A stretch of DNA of 64,000 bases from Stereocaulon alpinum (GCA_018257865.1 JAEUBA010000032.1:248001-312000); one strand, 5' to 3'; shown: positions 23,140 to 35,900, numbered from the stretch's first letter. Translations and numbers: made by a program. The notes: generated by a model from the sequence alone, not told the origin.

Positions 23140-23437
23140 CAGGATGGTGGAACGTTTTCGCTTATTTTGCAGAAAGCAGAGGCTGAAGTCGAGGTTAGAA
23201 CTAATGCCAATGCCAAGAACAGCCCTACAAGTATCAATCTCAACAACATTGTTCGACCATAGCTCTTCTCTTCAGAGTTACAAGCTTCAACTTTAACAGA
23301 TTGACGTCTAAAAGTTTCCAAGACATTATTGAGGGGCAAGAGCAGACTTCCACAAGGACATGTCGTTGCAGCCTTACATTGACAGTAAGTTAGCAAACCC
23401 TACATTGTTCTTGTACTGTGAACGACGCTGCTAAGCT

Positions 23438-23725
23438 ATGGTATCATCTGCAGAGAAGATCCTTGTCCTCACCGCAGACGGCAGAATCCTGACCGGCACC
23501 CTGCTATCATGCGACCAACTAACAAACCTCGTCCTCCAAGGCACCATCGAACGCGTAATTCGACCTCACGATGACCCAGAGGACAGCGAAGAGGTCCCGC
23601 ATGGGCTATACTTGATACGAGGCGAGAACGTCGTTGTATGCGGCCTACTAGATGAGCAAATGGACAGCGATATCGACTGGGCCAAGGTCAGAGGGAGTAT
23701 AATTGGAGGGATAAAGCATACATGA
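23438..23725 (+). CDS. LSM8: U6 snRNA-associated Sm-like protein LSm8
   Basis: Nuclear Lsm2-8 ring subunit that binds the U6 snRNA 3' end. Intronless, 95 aa, the usual length. The Sm1 motif covers KILVLTADGRILTGTLLSCD with TNLVL, and Sm2 covers GLYLIRGENVVVCGLLDE. ERVI...EEVPHGLYLIRG between them is characteristic of LSm8. The C-terminal tail is short. Confidence 0.93.
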   Translation: MVSSAEKILVLTADGRILTGTLLSCDQLTNLVLQGTIERVIRPHDDPEDSEEVPHGLYLIRGENVVVCGLLDEQMDSDIDWAKVRGSIIGGIKHT

Positions 23726-24383
23726 ATATGACTCCAAGTCATTTTCCTTAGGACCTGGTGCCGAAACTTCAGGACATGTCGTCCACAGATTGAGCACAGC
23801 ATTACTGTTTGTGAACACGGTTGAGACGCAGAAAACGGTGCAGGTCGCAGCAGCTTTACGCTCAGAGCGCCCCAAATCAATCAGAACAGTATGTCCATCA
23901 CGCCTAGATTCTTCAGATATGCAAGAGTAACAGAGGTCTTCATTGCAGCAGCACCCGTGTACATTCGTCTACGTACCATGAACATGGGAAGGATGGCCAA
24001 AACAGTACTCTCTGGCTTTCCTGTCAAAGTGCAGGAGGGGGTGTGCTATTCCTTCAAGGCCAGAATCGGAGGTGGTGTCTCTCAGAGAGTGTGGGCTACA
24101 ATATTGCATTAAGGATTTGGAGTTGAGACTTCGCTTTAAAAGGCAAACCGGAAATTGAAGCAGGATGTGAGGAGAGATGAGCTGTAATAGATCACTTCTA
24201 TAACGAGAGGTTATCTTGGAAGTTGGCACCACATTGCGTTGGCTACAGATATACTTTAACACGTCAGCGAACCCCCTGCATGATGGTCAACGACCATTAC
24301 ACATACCACGCTATCATCCGTCATCGTTTCCTATCACTGTCCTGATCCCTAATCCAGTCCGCAAACTCCTTCCTTCTGGCCTG
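23726..24383. other. Convergent intergenic region, 658 bp
   Basis: Lies between the 3' ends of LSM8 and EMC5. A 73-codon plus-strand ORF (23891-24112) is present but nothing supports it. Confidence 0.35.
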
Positions 24384-24883
24384 TCACGCAACCCAGAAGT
24401 CAGCCACCTTGAAAGACAGCTTTCCGTCCCCATTTGCCATGTGATTCTCCTTCCCCTTGCAATTGACGTGAGAGTGACCGACCCTAATGTCTACAAACCC
24501 CAACCGATCCTCCAACCCCTGGAACGGTCCACCCCCTCCATTCTCCCTCTCGACCTTCCCAGCCCATACTCTCCAAGTAATAGGCTTCAACTCTTCTGCC
24601 CCAACGACCAGACCAGCGCAGATCATGATGACTGATAGTATAGTCTCCAAGGAAATGTCGAGAGGAAGGCTTGCTGAAGGCGGTGGTGAGAAGGTGGCAG
24701 TCGGTTTTAGTGTTGAGGATTGTGGAGAGGTGGTGAGAAGAGTGGAGTGTTCGTAGGCTGAGTAGCATCTGTAGGATGAGTGGGATTAGACAGGATTGAG
24801 GAGGATGCGGAGGTAGAGGCGTACGCATGAGATAGGAAGAGGAGACCAAGAACAGTGAGGGGTCGGGAGAGGTAGGAGGGCAT
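24384..24883 (-). CDS. EMC5: ER membrane protein complex subunit 5 / MMgT-type protein
   Basis: Core subunit of the ER membrane insertase EMC. Exons 24883-24825 and 24768-24384 with a 56-bp intron give 147 aa. The first helix runs MPSYLSRPLTVLGLLFLSHA and joins CYSAYEHSTLL after splicing, as in family members. The second helix is ETILSVIMICAGLVVGAEEL, followed by KPITWRVWAGK and GLEDRLGFVDIR, all diagnostic. The last 30 residues after VDIR do not resemble the usual end. A further intron, or a divergent tail, is possible, so the exact stop is less sure than the rest. Confidence 0.88.
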
Positions 24884-25183
24884 ATTGGTAAGATTCTTGA
24901 TGTGATACACGGTGTACTTCAATGATGCGCAAGGATTGGGCGCTGGAGGATACAGCTGAATGATGGCGAAGTTCCACGGAGCCTTTCGGCGCCGATGCTT
25001 GCCGCCTCAAGCGCCCTTTAATTCTACTAATAACCCTTTTGATAAACCACTTAGTCTTCGTTGAGGGTGTCCTTATGCTACGACAACGCATTCATGTATG
25101 ATTGAGCTTTTAGGGGAATCGCCGGGACATCGAGATACTAATGAGCCATCGAGAGCATGCAGAAGCTAGGGCTCCCTCTTCTT

Positions 25184-28100
25184 TCAACAGCTAGACTCAT
25201 TCAGTTGCATTACCTCCTCGAGCACCATTCGGGAGTCCTCCCGCGCATCGATTCCTGTATCTTGCGAGAATGGTACTCTGATATCCCGAAGCAAGAAGTG
25301 CCTGGCCGTTTCTTCCTACCATACATTGAGTACCCACAATATGAAAGACGGTAGATGTAAACTTACAGCATCTTTCAGATCATCTTCTTCCTCAGGTGAG
25401 ATGGTCGTGCATGCAGCTACAATGTCTTCGCCCTTCGCAATTAGCTCCACCAACTCATTGGCTCTGTCGACAACTGCGCGGTCAACACCATTAAGCGCAG
25501 CACAGCTGGACGGCAATTAGCCTAATGAACGAGTAGACAGTAAGGAATCTTACCAGCTACCGTAGCTGGTGATGCTACGGCCAAATCGGAAGCTGTGAGT
25601 GTTATCAGCTCGGTCTTCGTAGTTGACATCTGCCCATACTTGTACAAGTAAGTGATCTGATCCCCAAGATCTTGGGCTTCCCGATCAAGCCGCACTTCCA
25701 TGTAACCGAATGCCAGAGAGGGTCGAGGCTTCAAAAAACCATTTTCGAAGATTTCGTGAAAATGAGTCGCTCCCAGGACTTTGGGTCTTTTAACTCCCAA
25801 GCTAAGGAAATGCTCAAAGACTCCACAAGCTAGTCCGGCTCCATCTGCGGTCCAAGTCAGCACTTAAATAATCTTCAAGGGGACTGAAACCCTTGCCACT
25901 TGAATCAGTCCCCTTCCCAAACTCATCAATGATCACCAAGCTTCGGTTTGTCGCCAGTGTCATAGCTAAAGCGACCTGCTGCAAGTCTATCATGAAAGCG
26001 CTTTGGAATCTCGATACCGTTTCCCTAGTCGCGATCCTAGTCAGAATCTTGTCAGTCAGTCCAATGATCGCTCTTTCAGCTGGAACATAGCATCCGACGT
26101 GAGCCATGTAGACGATCAGAGCAGTCTGCTTAAGGTAGACGCTCTTGCCAGAGTAGTTGGGACCAGTCATCATCAACATACTGGGTCCTTCAGCATACCG
26201 AGACTCGGATGTTCTCTGGGAAGGATCAAGACCCTCCTCGTGCTCTTGGATTGCTGGATGGTCCCCCACCCCACCAACAATGAAGGTGTCATTCGGTACA
26301 TAGGATGGAACCGTGAGCTCTTGTAGTGGATGTCGACCGCCATTGATCTGGATCATGTTCTTTCGTGTCATGCGAGGCCTGCAGTACTTGTAAATCTTAG
26401 CCCCTTGTGCGAGAGCAAGAAGGCTGTCCAGCTCCCCACAAATGTCAGATGCTAGATTCAGCATCGCCTCTCGCTCTAATACTTGCTGTCCAAGCGCATG
26501 GACAATCTCGATCTCCTTGTCTGCCATGCAATATATGGTCAGCGAACCTACTCTACTCGTAATATGGTGAGAGCATACCGCAGACTGCGGCATAGATGTC
26601 CCCAAGCGTCTCATCCAGCTCGTGCATTCTAGAATCTTTGTAATAAATTCTTGTATCCGAAGAAAAGCTGCGGTCCCAACGATGCTCCCCTTGACCACCT
26701 TCATAGTCGCCTCGGCCAGTGTCTGGGTTGAGGGGTATGGATATAAGAAAGCCGATCTGAGGAAAGAATATAACGTTGAGGTCGAGGCTGTAGACTGCAG
26801 GAATTGTTGCCGCAATATCTCTAGATGTACGACTCAGCAGATCGTCCATGCCATTGTAAGTTCTCTTCATGGCATCCAATTCGTCATCGATCCCAGGATT
26901 GACAACGGTGCGATGTGTCTCGGCGGATTCAGCGAAATCGATCTAGAATGGTTTCATGAGGAATTACAGTATAAGCCTAACGCAGACCGGAACTCACCGT
27001 CTCGCTGATCATCCTACCAACACTTGCAATCTCGTGGGTGTCGAAGTTCTCGAAGACCTGATCAAGAGATTAAGGCCCTTTGACGGCTGCAAGCATAGAC
27101 TCTGAATTCACCTTTACGATGATTGCAAGTCTCTCGGCGCCAACGACCTCCTTCAGGGCATCCTTGATCTGCAATGTGTGAAAAGCGAACTGCGAACATT
27201 AGTTGTGTCCAACTGGTCAATGACGCACATGACGTCGTACCGATCGAAGACTTGACCATATACCGCTCTTGATCCCACCACCTTTGCTCAGTCCGCTGCT
27301 GATACCCTTCCTCAAATGGACCATGACTGTCTTCATGTTCTTAATCTGTCCCAAATTCTTCGCGAGTTTTTGCAAAGGACTATCGTTGTCGGGTCGAATA
27401 AAGACGCTGGCGGTCTCCAACCTTTCATTGATCACATCCATGCTCAAGCTTGGACGCAGGAAGTATGAGCGGAGAAGTTGTCTGCCCTGGGGCGTTCTTG
27501 CAAGGTGGTGGAAGAGGCCGTAGACGGATAATCCCTCCTTAGATCCTGAAGAAGCTCTTATTGGGCCTTGGCTATGAGTGTTTGGACTGGACTCTGACTG
27601 TAGTATTTGTAGAGATGCTAGCGCGTCAGGGTTAACGAACCTGGAGGCACCTCAGTAGATGCCATCGCGATTGATGAGAACCTAGAGCGACGTACATCAT
27701 GCCCTTCAGGCTGAACATCTCTATCGTAGAAATCAGGAACGAGCCCACAGCCATATCATCACTAGGCAAATGCTCCACTGCCTTCCTTCTCCCAATGTAT
27801 GTCAGCAGTGCGCCAGCACAGCCAATTGCCAAGCGGCTTTCCATATCGATCCACGCAGACAGCCTCAGAATCCTACCCTGTCGACCAGTATACCCCGCTT
27901 CATTGCCAACTCCGTGATCGTCTAAAGAATCGTCCATTCCTGGTGTTACGAAGGAGACCTCGGGCCCGCCGTTAGAGAATAGGTTGAGATTTACCAGCTT
28001 ATTCTTGCCGGCTTCATAATTAAACTCTGGAGACGGTCGATACTCAAGGATGAAAGGCAGGCGAAATTGTTCATCTATGAGAGCCGGGCGTGAGCTGAAG

Positions 28101-28795
28101 CAATCTGGTTTATAGGGACTGCTCACCATTCCCACTGATGGAGCCCCGACGGATGCCTTCGGGATCAAAGCATTTTTCCATACATTCGTCCGCTCGCAAT
28201 GATAGAATGACAACTGAGGGCTGTATGTGAAGCTTCACTGAGCTTTATCAGTATTCTTGAAGATGTAGTGCTGCCATGACCCCTCTCACGAGTATTGATA
28301 ACTTCCACACCACCTCGTTCGACATCCGCCATCTATAGACACAACATCAGCCACAGTCCAGCTGTTGCAGGCACCCACTGTTTGTCTCACCATGTATAAT
28401 GTTTGCTCTCTGGGTAGATAGTAAGCACATCCAACATTCCCCCTGTCCTGCATCTCCACAGCCATGATCACTTCATCAAGATTATCGCTTTGCTCTCTTT
28501 CCTCTACTTCTGCGTCATTCTCTGGACGCACGCTATCAGCAAACCGAGCACTGGACGGGATGTGTGAGTGTGTGTGGGCAGCGTGTGGCAGCGACGACGG
28601 AGCTACCGAGCTGTGTCGACTACCTGGCAGATGTGTGCTGACACGCTTTGTCAAATACTGTAATGACGTCCTCGTTTGCTGCAACTGGCGGGTTGGTGGA
28701 GACTGAGCTACAGAGGACGTACGGAAGCCATTGCTGCGATTCGAACCTGGGGTAGCAGCAACAGAGTCGTCACGGCGGCGTTTCATGGTGATCAT
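25184..28795 (-). CDS. MSH5: Meiotic MutS homologue MSH5
   Basis: MSH5 pairs with MSH4 to stabilise crossover intermediates in meiosis; it does not repair mismatches. Thirteen exons join in phase to 992 aa: 28795-28391, 28332-28290, 28237-28127, 28074-27696, 27640-27241, 27189-27112, 27057-26998, 26942-26579, 26520-25897, 25844-25640, 25592-25554, 25505-25367, 25315-25184. The N terminus is Ser-rich and disordered. Later come QFRLPFILEYRPSPEF, the core helices, the Walker A TGPNYSGKSVYLKQ, Walker B LVIIDEFGKGTDS, and GATHFHEIFE. The intron after the Walker B exon is best read with a GC donor (at 25896). The family ends with SYGSCCAALNGVD. All ATPase motifs are intact, suggesting a sexually competent lineage. 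Confidence 0.93.
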
Positions 28796-29094
28796 GGTCC
28801 GTTCGCTGAAGGAGGTTGGCGGAAACTTCGAGTGAGTCTGGGAATTAGCGAACGCAGACGCTTAAGCGCCAAGTCTTTGGATTCGTCCCGAAGGCCTACC
28901 ATAAGGTTATCGATATGGAAGGAGATACTGTAGTGGTTTGAAGCAGGAGAAAAGTAGATTGAGGTCAGACTCGAGTGGCGAATATGTATGTAAATGAGTA
29001 GAGATACCTGTACCAAAGAATACCCGAAGACATTACTGCACGCCGGGACTCCACGCTGGAAAGTACACACATTCACGAGGACATTTAAGCGTTT

Positions 29095-31473
29095 TCATAC
29101 ACTATGGACCACTTCCAAAGACTCTCCAGCATCCCCAACGCGAACTCGTGCAGTTTGGCCGGTTCGGATCTCACCCTTTATGATCGCATCAGCCAGGCTG
29201 TTGCTTATTTGCTTTTGTAACAGACGGTTAAGTGGCCGAGCTCCGTAGCGAGGGTCGTAAGATTTCTCTGTCAGCCAGTCCTTCGCTTCCTCGTCGACCT
29301 TCAAGACAATTCGCCGATCGTCGAGCCTAGCTTGAAGTTCGTTTAAGCGGATGTCAACTATGTCCCTGAGAGCAGACTTGGAAAGACGCCGAAAGAAAAC
29401 AAATTCGTCCAGACGGTTGATAAATTCTGGTGGGAAATGAGATTGGACAACAGCCATAACTGCTTCTTTGGTGGCCGGAGATATCTCAGACGAGTCAGGT
29501 TGCACAGAACCAGCGTCGACCAGGATACTCGCGCCCAGATTGGATGTCAGAACGATGAGCGTATTGCGGAAATCGACTCTGTGGCCTTGTGCATCCGTAA
29601 GGAAACCTTCGTCAAGCATCTGCAAAAGTAGACCAGAGATATCACGATGTGCCTTCTCGAATTCATCAAACAGTAGGACAGCATAAGGCTTTCTGCGCAC
29701 AGCTTCCGTCAATTGCCCGCTGTCGTCGTACCCCACGTATCCAGCTGGAGCGCCTATCAGCCTCGAGACAGTGTGCTTTTCCTGGAATTCGCTCATGTCG
29801 AATCTGATCATCGCAGACTCGGTCAAGAATAAGAAGCTTGCCAGTTTCTTCGTTAGCTCAGTCTTGCCTACACCCGTGGGCCCTAGGAAAAAGAATGACG
29901 CTATCGGTCGGTTGTCTCCCGATAGACCAGCTCTTTGAGATCTGACAGCGTTGGCAACAGCAGTAAGGGCGTCGTCCTGGCCCTTTATGGATTGGCGCAG
30001 GGTGTCTTCCATATGAACAAGCTTTTCAACTTCACCGGACATGAGCTTAGTGACAGGTATGCCTGTTTGACGGGAAACAACGGCTTCGATGTCGGCCGCA
30101 GAGACTGAGTCGTGGAGAATCCCAGTAGTCGAGGCCTCAGCTCCCTCTTGCGGCAGTCGGTCTTGAAGTTTAGGGATTGTGGCATACCTAAGCTCAGAAG
30201 CTTTACCGTAGTCTCCATCTCGTTGAGCTTGTTCAAGGGCGATACGTGCTGCTTCGAGTTCCGACCTCGCGTTCTTGATAGCCTCTATCTTAGACTTCTC
30301 CTTGTTCCATAACTCTGTCAGCCTCGCAGCTTCGTCTTCTTTAGCCTGCAAAGACTGTTCCAATTTTTCCTTGCGCTCAACGCTAGCAATGTCCGTCTCT
30401 TTTCGGAGACTCTCCAATTCGATCTGAATAGTCATGATCTGTCGATCTAGCTCCTGGATGGCGTCGGGCTTGCTCTCTTGCTGGAGCCTCTGGGCCGATG
30501 CGGCTTCATCCACCAAGTCTATCGCCTTATCTGGTAAGAACCGTTCGCTCAAATATCTGTTGGACAAATTTGCAGCTGCTACGAGTGCGTTGTCAAGGAT
30601 ACGGACTCCATGATGGACCTCATACTTCTCTTTAAGACCTCGAAGAATGCTTACGGTCTCTTGCACCGTTGGCTCGCCTACCAGTATAGGCTGGAATCTT
30701 CGCGCAAGAGCGGCGTCTTTTTCGATCAGTCGGTATTCGTTCAATGTAGTCGCCCCACAGCACTGAAGGTCACCACGAGAAAGGGCGGGTTTCAGTAAAT
30801 TTCCTGCGTCCATCGACCCTTCCGCTTTTCCTAGGCCCAGCAGAGAGTGCAGCTCGTCAATGAACAGTATAACTCCACCATGGGCATCCTCTACCTCTTT
30901 CAAGACAGCTTTCAGCCGCTCTTCGAAGTCGCCGCGAAACTTAGCACCTGAGATCAGGAGACCCAAGTCCAAGGCAATCACTCGCTTTTGCTTGATACTC
31001 TCCGGAACATCGCCTCGGACGATGCGTTGAGCCAGACCTTCCAGGACGGCAGTCTTGCCTACGCCTGAGCTGCCGACAAGTACCGGGTTGTTCTTTGTCC
31101 GCCTTGAGAGGATCTGGATGAGACGTTGGATATGCGAGTCGCGCCCTATGACAGGGTCCAGCTTTCCCTCCTTTGCCTTGGCGGTCAAGTCCACCCCGTA
31201 CTTTTCTAGAGCAGGCTTGTCTTCCTCCTGACCTCCGAGGTTCATGCGATGAGTTCCCCCGGGTGGATGTGCTCGGCCATTAGCATAGAAACGAAGGGCG
31301 GTCCGACGGGACAATATAGGAAGTTTTTGTTCATACACAGGCCGGTAGGTGCTTGACATTAGGGTATAAGTGGGCCTGAATCCCGTAGCAGGACCGGGCC
31401 TAGCTTGAGCAGCTCTAGCTGTGGTCCATGCTTGGGGCAATAGTCGCGACGTTGAAGTCAACCGTGATGGCAT
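29095..31473 (-). CDS. HSP78: Mitochondrial disaggregase HSP78 (ClpB family)
   Basis: AAA+ chaperone of the mitochondrial matrix which resolubilises aggregates with mtHsp70. Intronless, 792 aa. The N terminus is Arg/Ser-rich without acidic residues for 40 positions, as expected of a presequence, and lacks the ClpB N domain, as in yeast Hsp78. NBD1 has GSSGVGKT at about residue 134 and VILFIDELHSLLG. A middle coiled-coil region (EKLEQSLQAKEDEAARL) separates NBD2, with GPTGVGKT near 531 and VLLFDEFEKAH. GARPLNRLLQKQI is the C-terminal sensor-2 region. It is divergent from eEF1B, with a likely heat-shock element between them. Confidence 0.96.
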   Translation of the reverse strand: MPSRLTSTSRLLPQAWTTARAAQARPGPATGFRPTYTLMSSTYRPVYEQKLPILSRRTALRFYANGRAHPPGGTHRMNLGGQEEDKPALEKYGVDLTAKAKEGKLDPVIGRDSHIQRLIQILSRRTKNNPVLVGSSGVGKTAVLEGLAQRIVRGDVPESIKQKRVIALDLGLLISGAKFRGDFEERLKAVLKEVEDAHGGVILFIDELHSLLGLGKAEGSMDAGNLLKPALSRGDLQCCGATTLNEYRLIEKDAALARRFQPILVGEPTVQETVSILRGLKEKYEVHHGVRILDNALVAAANLSNRYLSERFLPDKAIDLVDEAASAQRLQQESKPDAIQELDRQIMTIQIELESLRKETDIASVERKEKLEQSLQAKEDEAARLTELWNKEKSKIEAIKNARSELEAARIALEQAQRDGDYGKASELRYATIPKLQDRLPQEGAEASTTGILHDSVSAADIEAVVSRQTGIPVTKLMSGEVEKLVHMEDTLRQSIKGQDDALTAVANAVRSQRAGLSGDNRPIASFFFLGPTGVGKTELTKKLASFLFLTESAMIRFDMSEFQEKHTVSRLIGAPAGYVGYDDSGQLTEAVRRKPYAVLLFDEFEKAHRDISGLLLQMLDEGFLTDAQGHRVDFRNTLIVLTSNLGASILVDAGSVQPDSSEISPATKEAVMAVVQSHFPPEFINRLDEFVFFRRLSKSALRDIVDIRLNELQARLDDRRIVLKVDEEAKDWLTEKSYDPRYGARPLNRLLQKQISNSLADAIIKGEIRTGQTARVRVGDAGESLEVVHSV

Positions 31474-31604
31474 GGTAAATAGAAGATCATCCAGACATAC
31501 GAAAGCCTATGCTATCGATGGTCAGGGATAACAGTATCATGCATCCTTCCCTTCATAAGATATATTCCAGCAGCTTCAAACATTTCAGTTGGGTCATAGT
31601 TCAA

Positions 31605-31617
31605 GATGCTTCTAGAA
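31605..31617. promoter_or_regulatory. Candidate heat-shock element upstream of HSP78
   Basis: Sequence GATGCTTCTAGAA: the dyad TTCnnGAA with a third unit GAT in place of GAA, giving a near-perfect three-unit element. It lies about 130 bp upstream of the HSP78 start in the 355-bp promoter shared with eEF1B. Binding by Hsf1 is inference. Confidence 0.5.
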
Positions 31618-31828
31618 CACCACTACCTCATAGTCTGATGCTGTACCGAACCTCTGTGTTTCGCCGAGGTTAAGCCGCCTAGCGCGCCTCCATACCTTGG
31701 GCTGCGATTTTGGTGTCGAACAAATTAAAGCTCGAAAACCCATCCTTTGTATTCGCCGTGTTCCAACTGAGGGCGAAAATCTTCATTACCTTATACTTGC
31801 AATCACTTGCAATCAAGATAAAGTCGCC

Positions 31829-32951
31829 ATGGGGTTCTTAGACTTCATCAACGAGAAGGGTCTTCAAAGTATGCTCTAGAAATTCTGTGAACCTAGGCTG
31901 GGCGTTTCGCTAACGTGTGTGTCAGCGCTGGACACTTGGGTGAGGACAAGGTCGTATATTACTGGGTTTGCTACCCCGATCGATTCCTACTGCTACTATT
32001 GATTTGTTACATGATGAGAGCGAATTGGTCCGTGTTGATGAAGGGACTCAAGACCCCACCGATGTGTACTTCCAACGCGCCTTGAGCGCACCTCTGATGT
32101 TCTGTTTTAAATATTTCGTTGCTTTTTGTTGTCTATGTATGTTCAGGCTCCGCTGACGATTACACAGCTATGGTCCCTCTCAAGCAGACGTTGCCTGTTA
32201 CAAGCAGATCAAGGCCGCTCCCGAAGCGGCCAAATTCCCCCATGCCTACCGTTGGTACAAACACATGTCCTCGTACACATCTGAATTCTCCTCCCTTCCT
32301 GGGGATCCCTCAAAAGCATACACAACGTACGGTCCCGAGCAGAGCGATTTGACGGTATGATTTTGAAATCATTGGAGAATCATATAAACTGACAGTTGTA
32401 CCACCAGATCAACCCTAAAGACGCTCCCAATGCTGATCCTGCTGAGGAAGACGACGATGATGATCTCTTTGGAAGCGATGACGAGTCCGAAGATGAGGAG
32501 GCCAAGAAGGTAAAGGAGGCGAATCTGGCAGCCTATAAGAAGAAAAAGGAAGGAAAGGTCAAGCCGGCGGCGAAGAGCATTGTCACACTGGATGTCAAGC
32601 CATGGGGTACGTGCTATATGCAAAGTGGATGGGTGGAATCTATGCTAACTTCTCTTGTACCGCAGACGATGAGACCAATATGAAAGAACTGGAAAAGAAT
32701 ATGCGCGCTATCGGGATAGATGGCCTTACATGGGGAGCTTCCAAGCTTGTCCCTGTAGGATACGGCATCAGCAAGCTGCAGGTCAATTTGGTCGTCGAGG
32801 ATGAGAAAGTGTCAATAGATGACCTGCAAGCACAAATCGAGGGAGACGAAGACCACGTCCAGTCCACTGATGTGGTGAGTAATGCTGATTACGTGACCTA
32901 AGTGCTGCGCTAACCCAAACATCTTGACAGGCCGCGATGCAAAAGCTCTAG
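31829..32951 (+). CDS. EFB1: Translation elongation factor eEF1B subunit (EF-1-beta)
   Basis: GDP-GTP exchange factor for eEF1A. Six exons: 31829-31868, 31926-31965, 32168-32354, 32408-32606, 32666-32874 and 32931-32951, giving 231 aa. Exon 1 reads MGFLDFINEKGLQ. A 202-bp second intron precedes YGPSQADVACYKQIK and YRWYKHM (GST-C-like N domain). The acidic linker EEDDDDDLFGSDDESEDEE is typical. The catalytic C domain contains SIVTLDVKPWDDETN, MRAIGIDGLTWG, VPVGYGISKLQ, and ends AAMQKL, coded by a 21-nt last exon. Every intron is phase-consistent, GT-AG. As an abundant translation factor it should be strongly expressed. Confidence 0.95.
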
Positions 32952-35900
32952 TTCCATTTCGGAGCTCCCTAGCAGATAGATCAGTATCTGAGCGCTTCTA
33001 CCGATCCTGAGATGTCCTAATTTAGCTTCTGGTGGATGGATCGCTTGCCACCCAATGGATATGAAATGAATAGCATAAGCATAGATAAATCACAAGCTAC
33101 TAGGTAGCGAGGAGCTATCTCCGGGTCCACCAAATTTTAAAGTTGTAAGCATTGTATACGTTGTGTACGGGGATCGCCTCTTATGATTATGCGACCGACG
33201 TCAAAGGGGCTGAGAAGATGCAGGAGGTACAGCCGACACACTATGCAAGATGTAAGCTGATAGATTGCCACGTGCGTACTCAAACTTTGTTCTAAAATTG
33301 TTTGGGGGCCCCAGACCGACATTCTGTGTCATGTCTTACTTTCGACGGAAGATCGTGATGAGAATTTGGATGGAGGTATGTTGTACTTTGTAATTCGAGA
33401 GTACGCTGCCGTGATCTGGTGATGACCGGCGCTCCTCAGGGCTGTGGCGGTAGTACGGTGCACAGCACTGGTCCTGCAAGGGGAGCCCATTTTTCCACGG
33501 ACTCGTAAATAGAAGGGTGCGAAAGCCGTGCCTAATGTCTTATCCAGATCGAGCAGCGGAGATGCTGACGAAGGCATCTGAGTTCTAGGCTTGACCTTAT
33601 GCCGGCACTCCAGGTCTGATCCGTGTCTCAATCGTCCAATATGGCGTCTGCAAACGTTTGTCGCAGAGTGGTAGTCTCGAGTGAGGGCGTAGCACCTGTA
33701 AGTTGCGTGTACGAGTGAAAGTAGGTATTTCATCGGGTGGCTCTGTCCCAGCCAAACGGGAAACGGTACGTGTCGTGTCTTGATTCTGAGAAGGGCAGTC
33801 ATGAGACAGCAGGAGTTCGAAGATTCAACTTCTGGCATTGTATCAGTTGTCTCAAAAGCTATAGCGCCGTCACTCGCCATCATTGTCAGGACTGGGTGCG
33901 AGCGCTACCTCTAGGAAGTCTACATCCATGCGGCACTTGACGAAGTGTTATATCGAACAACGCCTTGACAAGGCTCGCATTCAAAAAGTGCTTCGGCAAG
34001 GATGGCTTTTTGCAGGCCGAGTAAGTGTACAAAGCAAACACAAAGAGTGAGTGTATCAAAGCCAACTCGATGTTGAAATGGATCTGCATTGAGCGCATCG
34101 CGGGCTCAGGCTCAGGGTACCGCCGAAAAGCCTTTGACACAGCCAGCCGATCGCAATAAATCTCAGCCAACAGTTGCATGACTTCCATATCGTCACCACT
34201 ACCATTTCAAACCCATAAGTATTGTAATGAACACTGTGTGAATATCTAATCTTCGAGTATAGGTGATTCGGCATCTTGTACTTAGATTCAAGGTCACACA
34301 GGCACTGGTAGATAACGGATGCATATGGAGACTGGGCAATCGCAATTTAAGCAGACTTTCGCAATTACGGCGCCAGCAACGAGGTTTGCATCGATAGGTC
34401 TCTATTCGAGATACATACATCAGCTTACTGCTGTCACGCGAGATTCCACCCAAGGGTAGTCCTGTAAGCGAAGATCGGTCGGCATTCAATCCTTTCGGGT
34501 GTCATGCTACAGCTGAAGATGATGAGGTGACACTCGTAATTCCACGTTGATTTGGCCTTCTTGTGGCACTGTGTACGATGATCATCTGGGCTTGTTTCAA
34601 AAGGGGGTTTTGACCTAAAGCAAGGAAACCGACCTTGGAGCGAGCTTTGGCGTTGTCAACCAGAAATAACGTTCACATGAAAACGACGATTTCTCTTCGG
34701 GGGAAGAAGACGCCTGAGGATCTGCCACATGCGACCTGCACGACCCGCATTACCAAGGCAAGATCGCCAGAGAGTCAGAGACACTACATGGACAGGCTGT
34801 CTACTCCTTCGAGTGCCGATGCATCCCAAATGGGCAAGGAACTTGTGGAAAATTCAAGCGCGTTGCTTTGACTCCTTTTGGACATATATTTTCACGCGAA
34901 TAGCATTAATGACAATTACTGGCCAATAGAAGCGGCCCAGCTGTCGGTCTCGTCTTCTCCCAGGAATGAGCCAAAATCTGTTGGAAAGGGGAGGAATGCT
35001 GCTAGACTTTGAGGCCAACGTAGACCAAGAAACAGCCAACTCGGCTAAAGCATTGGGTCGATCGAGATGTTGCATCAGTCGAGATGGAAAAATGTATGTA
35101 GTATGCGGACCTCTGAGGGGATACTGCAATCTTGCACACAGAACCGCGATCCCTAGAACCACCGGACTTGCTGAGTTCCCTAGAACGCTTAAATTCAGAC
35201 CATGAATGCTAGAAATCCTACCTCAGGCTTGTGTCGCGTCAGTCATGCTATGCAGCGGTCAAGACTTTTGAGCTAGTGATGTCCATGTAGGTGCCAACGA
35301 AAGATCTCTCTATCGACTTTTGTTGGAATCGGTTTTGGTTCGTTCAGTATAGGCGGCTGCCGAGGTGAAGTCAAGAAGTCTGTGTATTCAGCTCCGTGAA
35401 GCTTGGCAGTATGTGTGCAGATAGAGTCACGGGATATGCTTGGAAGAGGTTAGGCGGTGGAAAAGGCAAACTGTGGGGCTGGCCTTGCCAGGCTCTTGGT
35501 CTTGCCCAAGACATCGTATCATGGAGCATGAGGCCAAGAGCTGGGTACTTAGCACATTTCGCTTCCCTTTAATAGTCCTTACAAATTCGCGCTAAACTAA
35601 GCGAGGATCCTTTCTGATCCAACCAGGTGGGGTTGACACTGATCTCCCCCGAAGCCACCCAACTCGGCGTCAACCTTGAAACACGTACGAGTAATGGCTG
35701 GGATTGGAAAGTGCTGCCTCCTGACTCTCGTACCAAGACTGGAACATACGTCAAATCTTCCATCGTCCGCGTCATCTCCGCCGTTCGCCGGCAATGCACG
35801 GGGTTTAGTAGTTACACCCGTGGTCACGATGGCTATCAGTGCGGTGAGGGAACAGCCTTGACAGTCATACCCTATTGAAGGAAGCTTGAAGATTATGATG

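Noticed and set aside
23139..23396. 85-codon minus ORF with a hydrophobic segment
   Set aside because: It ends on the start codon of the glutaredoxin-like gene and lies in the short divergent promoter with LSM8. No homology was recognised.
28730..28760. GATTCGAACCTGGG, like the T arm of a tRNA
   Set aside because: It lies inside MSH5 exon 1 and no cloverleaf can be formed around it.
33329..33883. 184-codon minus ORF
   Set aside because: No recognisable motif, and neighbouring frames of similar quality exist.
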